Source: an uncultured Alcanivoracaceae bacterium (GTDB taxonomy: Bacteria > Pseudomonadota > Gammaproteobacteria > Pseudomonadales > Alcanivoracaceae). Taken from it: a stretch of 11,938 nt of DNA. Below the pieces are notes generated by a model. That model worked only from the letters and a program-made list of their open reading frames with translations. It had not been told where the DNA came from and searched no databases. The stretch spans positions 1-11,938 of the forward strand of contig CALEAR010000034.1 in assembly GCA_937943665.1 (NCBI GenBank), given 5' to 3'. Shown in pieces: positions 8,079 through 11,938 of the stretch. The position numbers and the translations under genes were made by a program. The first letter of the stretch is position 1; the number at the start of each line of letters is the position of its first letter.

Positions 8079-8151
8079 ACATAAAGATACGAAATTCCAC
8101 TTCACAAGAAAAGCCATTGCATTACTGTACATTTAGACAGTACACTAACAA
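8079..8151 (-). promoter_or_regulatory. candidate hrcA promoters (two weak options)
   Basis: On the minus strand, option 1 is TTGTTA (8151-8146), a 16-base spacer and TACAGT (8129-8124), which places the recN LexA box between the hexamers. Option 2 is TTGTGA (8107-8102), a 17-base spacer and TTATGT (8084-8079), starting closer to the gene. Neither is strong and no sigma-32 motif is present. If option 1 is used, LexA would be expected to affect hrcA as well as recN. Confidence 0.3.
8117..8146 (+). promoter_or_regulatory. recN promoter with embedded LexA box
   Basis: TACTGT (8123-8128), an eight-base spacer and ACAGTA (8137-8142) form a perfect palindromic-ended SOS box of the form CTGT-N8-ACAG. 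It lies between a -35-like TTGCAT (8117-8122) and a -10-like TACACT (8141-8146) with an 18-base spacer, so bound LexA would block RNA polymerase. recN is a classical SOS gene, which supports the reading. A strong CGGAGG Shine-Dalgarno (8164-8169) follows, 6 bases before the ATG. Confidence 0.88.
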
Positions 8152-8175
8152 AAAACAATCATTCGGAGGCGTGCC

Positions 8176-9846
8176 ATGCTTACCTCACTTTGTTTACGAA
8201 ACTTTGCCACCATTGAAGCCTTAGCACTTACCCCTAAAAGCGGCCTTACTGTGCTTACCGGTGAAACTGGCGCGGGTAAGTCTATCATTATTGATGCCCT
8301 AAGCTTAACGCTTGGCGCCCGTGCCGATAGCAGCATGGTGCGTGCAGGCCATGAGCGCGCTGAAATCGAAGCTTCTTTTTGCATTAAACATAATCTTAAA
8401 GCCCAAGCATGGCTAAAAGAACGGGAGCTCGATGAAGGGCTAGAATGCACCCTTCGTCGCACCATTCGTGCCGATGGCCCCTCACGGGCCTATATTAACG
8501 GCCGTTCCATGCCCGCCCAAGCCTGCCGAGAGCTCGGCGCCATGTTGGTGAACATTCACAGCCAACATGAACAACAAGCGCTGCTACAACAACAAAACCA
8601 GCAGCAATTATTTGATAGTTTCGCCCAAGCTCAAAACATCAGTGAGCGCGTGGCCAATGCATGGCGCCTATGGCAAAAAGCGCGCAACGCTCATGATACC
8701 GCTCGCCAAGCCGCTAGCGAGCAAATTGAGCGCCAGGCCTTGCTTGAGTTTCAGCTTGAGGAGCTCAACCAGTTAGCGCTTCAAGAAGGAGAAATTGAAG
8801 CCCTAGAAGCCAAGCAAAAACGCCTTAGCAACAATGATCTGCTTTTACGCACCTGCCAGCAAAGCCTTGAAAACCTTATTGATGGGCCCGATGGCTCTTC
8901 CGCCATGGATAAACTCGGCCACACCTTAAGCTTGTTAGAAAAGGCCCGCGAGCAAGATCCTCACTTTGCAGAAGTGCTACAAACGGTGGAATCTGCCCTG
9001 TTTCAAATTGAGGCCGCGGGCGATGATTTACGCCATTATTTCCACTCCCTAGAAGAGGATCCGGCTCAACTCCATGAAGTGGAAGCACGCTTAAGTACAG
9101 CGTATCAATTAGCGCGGCGCCATCGAGTACGCCCTGAGGCATTACCTGAGCTGCACCAAGAGCTGCTTGAACAAGCCCAAGTGCTTGGCAACTACGATGA
9201 GCACCTAGAGCAACTGGCTGCCGCTGAAGCACAAGCTGAACAGCAATATTTGGCCTTAGCCAAGGAGCTTTCCCAGCTACGCCGCAAACACCTTACCCCC
9301 TTAGCCAAAGGTGTTGAGCGTCATTTGCATGAACTTGGCTTGCCCCACGCGCAATTTGATATTGAGCTCACCACCCACGAGCCAAACATCAATGGCCTAG
9401 AAAGCATTGCTTTTGTATTCACCGCCAACCCAGGGCAACCATTACGCCCCTTAGCCAAAGTGGCCTCTGGCGGTGAGCTATCCCGCGTGAGCTTAGCCAT
9501 TCAAGTGATCTGTGCTCAGGCACTTACCGTACCTTGCCTGATTTTTGATGAGGTGGATGTGGGCATTGGCGGCGGCGTGGCAGAAATTGTGGGCCGCCTA
9601 CTCAAACAGCTTAGCGAGCATGCCCAGTTGCTATGCATCACCCACCAACCGCAAGTGGCAGCGCAAGGACAACAGCACTGGCATGTACGTAAGCATCAAT
9701 CCAAGCGCAACACTTACAGTTATGTGGATGAACTCAAAGATGACGATCGCATCACTGAAATTGCAAGGATGCTAGGGGGCATTGAATTAACACAATCCAC
9801 CCTAGCCCACGCCGAGGAGATGCTCACCCTCAGCCAAGCGGGATAA
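8176..9846 (+). CDS. recN: DNA repair protein RecN (SMC-like ATPase)
   Basis: RecN is an SMC-family ATPase that acts in double-strand-break repair with RecA, probably by holding DNA segments together. The 556-residue length is close to E. coli RecN. The N-terminal head has Walker A GETGAGKS at 29-36. The middle (about 150-350) is Gln/Glu/Leu-rich coiled coil with a central hinge-like break. The C-terminal head has the ABC signature ASGGELSR at 430-437, Walker B LIFDEVD at 455-461 followed by VGIGGG, and the ITHQPQVAAQ switch region. ATG at 8176 has an excellent Shine-Dalgarno and the family start MLTSLCLRNFATIE. It is divergent from hrcA and LexA-controlled, and ends 3 bases before the convergent fur stop with no terminator between them. 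Confidence 0.98.
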   Translation: MLTSLCLRNFATIEALALTPKSGLTVLTGETGAGKSIIIDALSLTLGARADSSMVRAGHERAEIEASFCIKHNLKAQAWLKERELDEGLECTLRRTIRADGPSRAYINGRSMPAQACRELGAMLVNIHSQHEQQALLQQQNQQQLFDSFAQAQNISERVANAWRLWQKARNAHDTARQAASEQIERQALLEFQLEELNQLALQEGEIEALEAKQKRLSNNDLLLRTCQQSLENLIDGPDGSSAMDKLGHTLSLLEKAREQDPHFAEVLQTVESALFQIEAAGDDLRHYFHSLEEDPAQLHEVEARLSTAYQLARRHRVRPEALPELHQELLEQAQVLGNYDEHLEQLAAAEAQAEQQYLALAKELSQLRRKHLTPLAKGVERHLHELGLPHAQFDIELTTHEPNINGLESIAFVFTANPGQPLRPLAKVASGGELSRVSLAIQVICAQALTVPCLIFDEVDVGIGGGVAEIVGRLLKQLSEHAQLLCITHQPQVAAQGQQHWHVRKHQSKRNTYSYVDELKDDDRITEIARMLGGIELTQSTLAHAEEMLTLSQAG

Positions 9847-9849
9847 ACA

Positions 9850-10278
9850 TTAGGATTCTTCTTTGGCTTTATCTTTCTTCGGGCGAACGTAGAGCACTAG
9901 CGAGTGCTCTACGAGCTCATAGCCATGTTCTTCAGCCACAATTTTTTGTTGTTTTTCAATCTTCGGGTCCACAAATTCAATCACAGCCCCGGTTTCTAAA
10001 CACACCATGTGATCGTGGTGTTCATCATCGGCCACTTCAAACACAGCGGAACCTGCTTCAAAATTATGGCGCACCACAATACCGGCTTGCTCAAACTGCG
10101 CCAATACACGGTATACCGTGGCCAAGCCCACATCCTCTCCCGCATCCATTAGTGCCTTATAAATATCCTCAGCACTCATATGCCGTTCATCATCTTCCGC
10201 AGAAGTGAGCAGCTCTAGAATACGAACCCGTGGTAACGTAACTTTTAACCCTGCTTTACGCAATTCGTGATTATCCAA
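9850..10278 (-). CDS. fur: ferric uptake regulator Fur
   Basis: Fur is the Fe2+-responsive repressor of iron uptake genes. The 142-residue protein has the N-terminal winged helix (about 1-82) with VGLATVYRVLAQFEQAGIV and a C-terminal metal-binding dimerisation domain. All usual ligands are visible: His33, Glu81, His88 and His90 for one site; His87, Asp89, Glu108 and His125 for the other. Cys93 is kept, but the second Cys of the E. coli CxxC is Thr (CLET), as in Pseudomonas-type Fur. The start is TTG at 10276-10278: it gives MDNHELRKAGLKVTLPR in register with the family, has AGGAG 7 bases upstream, and no in-frame ATG lies upstream. A charged tail (KKDKAKEES) ends it. It converges on recN and diverges from bamE. 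No Fur box is seen at its own promoter. Confidence 0.96.
   Translation of the reverse strand: MDNHELRKAGLKVTLPRVRILELLTSAEDDERHMSAEDIYKALMDAGEDVGLATVYRVLAQFEQAGIVVRHNFEAGSAVFEVADDEHHDHMVCLETGAVIEFVDPKIEKQQKIVAEEHGYELVEHSLVLYVRPKKDKAKEES
9888..9913. repeat. 11-bp perfect inverted repeat inside the 3' end of fur
   Basis: CGTAGAGCACT (9888-9898) and AGTGCTCTACG (9903-9913) form a perfect 11-bp stem with the 4-base loop AGCG. It lies within fur codons for about residues 122-130 (VEHSLVLYV) and about 40 bases past the recN stop. It could cap or attenuate the recN transcript, which has no intrinsic terminator of its own, but no T-run follows on the plus strand. It is not a CIRCE element. Confidence 0.5.
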
Positions 10279-10302
10279 CGTAAAACTCCTCGCTTGAACG
10301 GC

Positions 10303-10359
10303 GGAACCTTGTGTTCCAATGGTGAGTCTGTATTATCGCCACTACTTAACGGAAATCAA
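10303..10359. promoter_or_regulatory. overlapping divergent promoters of fur and bamE
   Basis: Plus strand, for bamE: TTGTGT (10309-10314), a 16-base spacer and TATTAT (10331-10336), predicting a start near 10343. Minus strand, for fur: TTGATT (10359-10354), a 16-base spacer and GATAAT (10337-10332), predicting a start near 10325. The two -10 hexamers overlap by five bases, so only one promoter could be occupied at a time. A small inverted repeat, GGAAC-N5-GTTCC (10303-10317), covers the bamE -35 and would lie in the fur leader; its binding factor, if any, is unknown. Confidence 0.5.
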
Positions 10360-10366
10360 AAAAGCG

Positions 10367-10825
10367 ATGAAAAAACTTAATTCATTACTCATTATTATAC
10401 TTGCAGCGGTTCTTGTAACAGGCTGTAGCAAAATTCGTTTCCCTGGGGTGTATCGCATCGATATCCCTCAAGGCAACTTTGTCACTGAAGATATGATTAA
10501 ACAACTTAAGCCAGGCATGAGCCCTGAGCAAGTGACTTTTATCATGGGTGAACCCATTCTTATTGATCCCTTCACTGAGAATACTTGGTACTACCCCATG
10601 ATCTATAAGCCTGGCCGAGGGGAAACCACAGAACAGCGCATTGTGGTTTACTTTGAAGACGGTCGCTTTAGCCATTACGAAGGCAAGGTGGTTTCTGATC
10701 TTGGCAGCCGTGTGGCTAGCGAACAGGATAAGGAGCTTAACCGCCGGGTGATTGAACAAGAACAGCAAAAAGGCCCCTCAGCCACTGAAGGCGCTGGCGC
10801 CCCTAGTACCATGCCAGCACGTTAA
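10367..10825 (+). CDS. bamE: outer membrane assembly lipoprotein BamE (SmpA/OmlA)
   Basis: BamE is the small periplasmic lipoprotein of the BAM complex that inserts beta-barrel proteins into the outer membrane. From ATG at 10367 it has 152 residues. A lipoprotein signal peptide (MKKLNSLLIIILAAVLVTGC) has the lipobox VTGC with Cys20 to be lipidated; Ser at +2 predicts outer-membrane sorting. The SmpA/OmlA domain follows: FPGVYRIDIPQGN, MIKQLKPGMSPEQV, IMGEPILIDPF, WYYPM. The C-terminus beyond about residue 125 is Gln/Glu/Pro/Ala-rich and probably disordered. An in-frame ATG at 10319 would add 16 residues before the signal peptide and overlaps the promoter, so it is rejected. The Shine-Dalgarno is weak (GGA about 13 bases upstream). 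It is divergent from fur, as in many gammaproteobacteria. Confidence 0.95.
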   Translation: MKKLNSLLIIILAAVLVTGCSKIRFPGVYRIDIPQGNFVTEDMIKQLKPGMSPEQVTFIMGEPILIDPFTENTWYYPMIYKPGRGETTEQRIVVYFEDGRFSHYEGKVVSDLGSRVASEQDKELNRRVIEQEQQKGPSATEGAGAPSTMPAR

Positions 10826-10829
10826 TTAA
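10822..10829. other. TTAATTAA palindrome holding both stop codons of bamE and rnfH
   Basis: The 8-base palindrome contains the bamE stop (10823-10825, plus strand) and the rnfH stop (10826-10828, minus strand), so the convergent genes abut with no spacer. I see no terminator hairpin at the junction, so each transcript must run into the other gene's antisense. Confidence 0.8.
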
Positions 10830-11119
10830 CGTTTGCCTTGAGCGCGCTCACGCCGAGCCTGCTTAGGATCCACCAAAAGGGGGCGGTAGATTTCCACTCT
10901 ATCACCCTCTTTTACTTCATAGGTGCTTGGGTCCTTCAACCGCTGGCTAAACACCCCTAACACCCAGTGCTCCCCTTCTAGCTCGGGCACCTGCTCCCAA
11001 ATAGCAGAGCGTTGCACCGCCGCTAAGGCGGTGCTGCCTTTGGGCACGGTTACCTTCAGCAAATACTGCTTTTCTGGGGTGGCATAGGCCACCTCCACCG
11101 TCAGCATGGCCTTACTCAT
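10826..11119 (-). CDS. rnfH: RnfH family ubiquitin-fold protein
   Basis: This is a small protein of the RnfH family (formerly UPF0125), with a beta-grasp fold; its role is poorly defined, and the name comes from association with rnf genes in some bacteria. From ATG at 11117-11119 it has 97 residues. Recognisable parts are the first strand LTVEVAYATPEKQYLL, the segment VPKGSTALAAVQRS, the central GVFSQRL, and EGDRVEIYRPLLVDPKQARRERA near the end. GGAG lies 4 bases upstream of this ATG. A longer reading from 11236 would add a 39-residue basic segment read out of frame through the upstream gene and is rejected. The start overlaps the preceding transporter gene by 8 bases (ATGAGTAA), suggesting translational coupling. 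The usual neighbour ratA is not between rnfH and the next gene here. Confidence 0.93.
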   Translation of the reverse strand: MSKAMLTVEVAYATPEKQYLLKVTVPKGSTALAAVQRSAIWEQVPELEGEHWVLGVFSQRLKDPSTYEVKEGDRVEIYRPLLVDPKQARRERAQGKR

Positions 11120-11938
11120 GGGGCTCCTCTTGTGGCTCTTCTTGTACTGCCTCCTCGGCAGCATCTTGCGTGGGCTTACTGCGCAGCTTATTAGCTTCTT
11201 GAGCAATATTTTCAGCGCCAGAAACCACCGCCTCACCCAGCCCTTTTGCTAAGCCTTTCACCGTATCAGCGGCCTCAGAAAGATCCGCCACTTCTTCCAC
11301 AGCCACGGCTGCCTCTGCGGGCTCCGCCTCAGCCTTATCAGAGCTAAACAGCCCCTGCCAAAACACGATAATCATCACAATAGGGGCGAGAATACGCAGC
11401 ACCGCACGCCAACCCAAATACAAACCAAAGTGTTTCATGGCCAGCTCTTTGCGTACATGGGTTTCCTTCATAATCCAGCCCACAAAAATAGCAATGAGCA
11501 AGCCGCCCAAGGGCAACAGAATATTACTGGTAAGGAAATCCATACTATCGAAGAAGCCACGGCCAGGCAGAAGATGCTTACCCTCTAATAGGTTGAAGGA
11601 GAGCAGGCTCAATACCCCTAGCCCCCAAGCCAATAGACCCACTATGACCGCCGCCACCACACGCTTTAGGCCACGTTCAGTGAGCCAAGCCACCGCTGGC
11701 TCACCAATGGAAATGGATGAAGTGAGCCCCGCAAACAGCACTAACACAAAAAACAGAGCCCCCACGGCCAACCCAAGGGATACCCCACCCACCTCTAAGG
11801 GCATGCTCGCAAAAGCCTGCGGCAAGGTAACGAAGATCAACCCTGGGCCTTCACCGGCAGCAAGACCATTGGTAGACACCACGAGGAAAATCGCCACCCC
11901 CGATAACAAGGATGTCAGCACATCCAAGAAGGCCACAA
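11112..11938 (-). CDS. sodium-dependent transporter, neurotransmitter:sodium symporter (NSS/SNF) family, 5' end cut by window edge
   Basis: This inner-membrane carrier has a LeuT-like fold and couples Na+ influx to uptake of an amino acid or related substrate; the substrate cannot be read from the sequence. Only the C-terminal 275 or so codons are visible and no start is in the window. AFLDVLTSLLSGVAIF, GEGPGLIFVTLPQAF and LFAGLTSSIS are family hallmarks. The Thr-Ser of AGLTSSIS matches the Na2-site region of LeuT TM8. About five membrane segments are visible, corresponding to TM7-TM11. After the last one comes an unusual tail of about 76 residues, rich in Ala and Glu, with a likely amphipathic helix (EAADTVKGLAKGLGEAVV) and an acidic end. 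The stop overlaps the rnfH start by 8 bases, so the two are probably co-transcribed. Confidence 0.92.
   Translation of the reverse strand, partial: VAFLDVLTSLLSGVAIFLVVSTNGLAAGEGPGLIFVTLPQAFASMPLEVGGVSLGLAVGALFFVLVLFAGLTSSISIGEPAVAWLTERGLKRVVAAVIVGLLAWGLGVLSLLSFNLLEGKHLLPGRGFFDSMDFLTSNILLPLGGLLIAIFVGWIMKETHVRKELAMKHFGLYLGWRAVLRILAPIVMIIVFWQGLFSSDKAEAEPAEAAVAVEEVADLSEAADTVKGLAKGLGEAVVSGAENIAQEANKLRSKPTQDAAEEAVQEEPQEEPHE

Noticed and set aside
6992..8175. CIRCE operator near hrcA
   Set aside because: No TTAGCACTC or GAGTGCTAA pair found in front of hrcA, grpE or dnaK; isolated GCACTC and GAGTGC words elsewhere are unpaired.
9888..9913. fur internal palindrome as a CIRCE variant
   Set aside because: It contains GAGCACT and AGTGCTC, but the 4-base spacer and flanks do not fit CIRCE, and it lies inside a coding sequence.
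10279..10366. Fur box for autoregulation
   Set aside because: Only one GATAAT unit is present, already explained as the fur -10; no second or third unit in register.
10319..10366. Upstream start for bamE adding 16 residues
   Set aside because: It would bury the signal peptide and lies over the promoter elements; the Met at 10367 begins a clean lipoprotein signal.
11120..11236. Longer start for rnfH
   Set aside because: The added 39 residues are out-of-frame reading of the symporter tail and have no family match.
1..11938. Mobile elements, CRISPR arrays, tRNA or rRNA genes, defence systems
   Set aside because: No transposase or integrase frames, no regular direct repeats, and no tRNA- or rRNA-like sequences seen in any gap.

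Overview
The window comes from a marine-type gammaproteobacterium. The protein sequences are gammaproteobacterial throughout: Fur with a single Cys in place of the E. coli CxxC, BamE, RnfH, a DnaK ending in an acidic AEFEDV-type tail, and a LexA box of exact CTGT-N8-ACAG form. The gene order bamE/fur/recN/hrcA-grpE-dnaK-dnaJ is known from gammaproteobacteria that keep HrcA (Xanthomonadales and some marine lineages); enterics lack hrcA. A Mrp-type Na+/H+ antiporter and a Na+-coupled symporter at the two edges fit a marine or halotolerant lifestyle. An Oceanospirillales/Alcanivorax-like host is a guess.

Layout, left to right. Positions 1-2782 (minus strand) hold nearly all of mrpA/mnhA, the large A/B-fused subunit of a multisubunit Na+/H+ antiporter; its 3' end runs off the window. 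A 248-base intergenic region (2783-3030) contains two inverted repeats, one of them a probable terminator for the chaperone operon. Positions 3031-8035 (minus strand) are the heat-shock operon hrcA-grpE-dnaK-dnaJ. recN (8176-9846, plus strand) is divergent from hrcA. fur (9850-10278, minus) converges on recN with a 3-base gap and is divergent from bamE (10367-10825, plus). bamE abuts rnfH (10826-11119, minus) end to end. rnfH overlaps by 8 bases the end of a sodium:neurotransmitter-symporter-family gene that runs off the right edge.

Regulation is the most informative layer. The chaperone operon starts with the gene for the heat-shock repressor HrcA, but no CIRCE operator is visible. Instead grpE and dnaK each have their own sigma-32-type promoter with the same geometry (CTTGAA-N14-nnCCATAT), and the dnaK one overlaps a good sigma-70 promoter. 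The dnaK leader can form two mutually exclusive folds, one of which buries the Shine-Dalgarno sequence. A 13-bp GC-rich hairpin separates dnaK from dnaJ. recN has a LexA box sitting inside its promoter, in the region shared with hrcA. fur uses a TTG start, and its likely promoter overlaps the bamE promoter in the -10 region.

I see no mobile element, CRISPR array, phage gene, defence system, RNA gene or wholly unknown coding sequence. This is a conserved housekeeping region, and the points worth checking are mainly regulatory.
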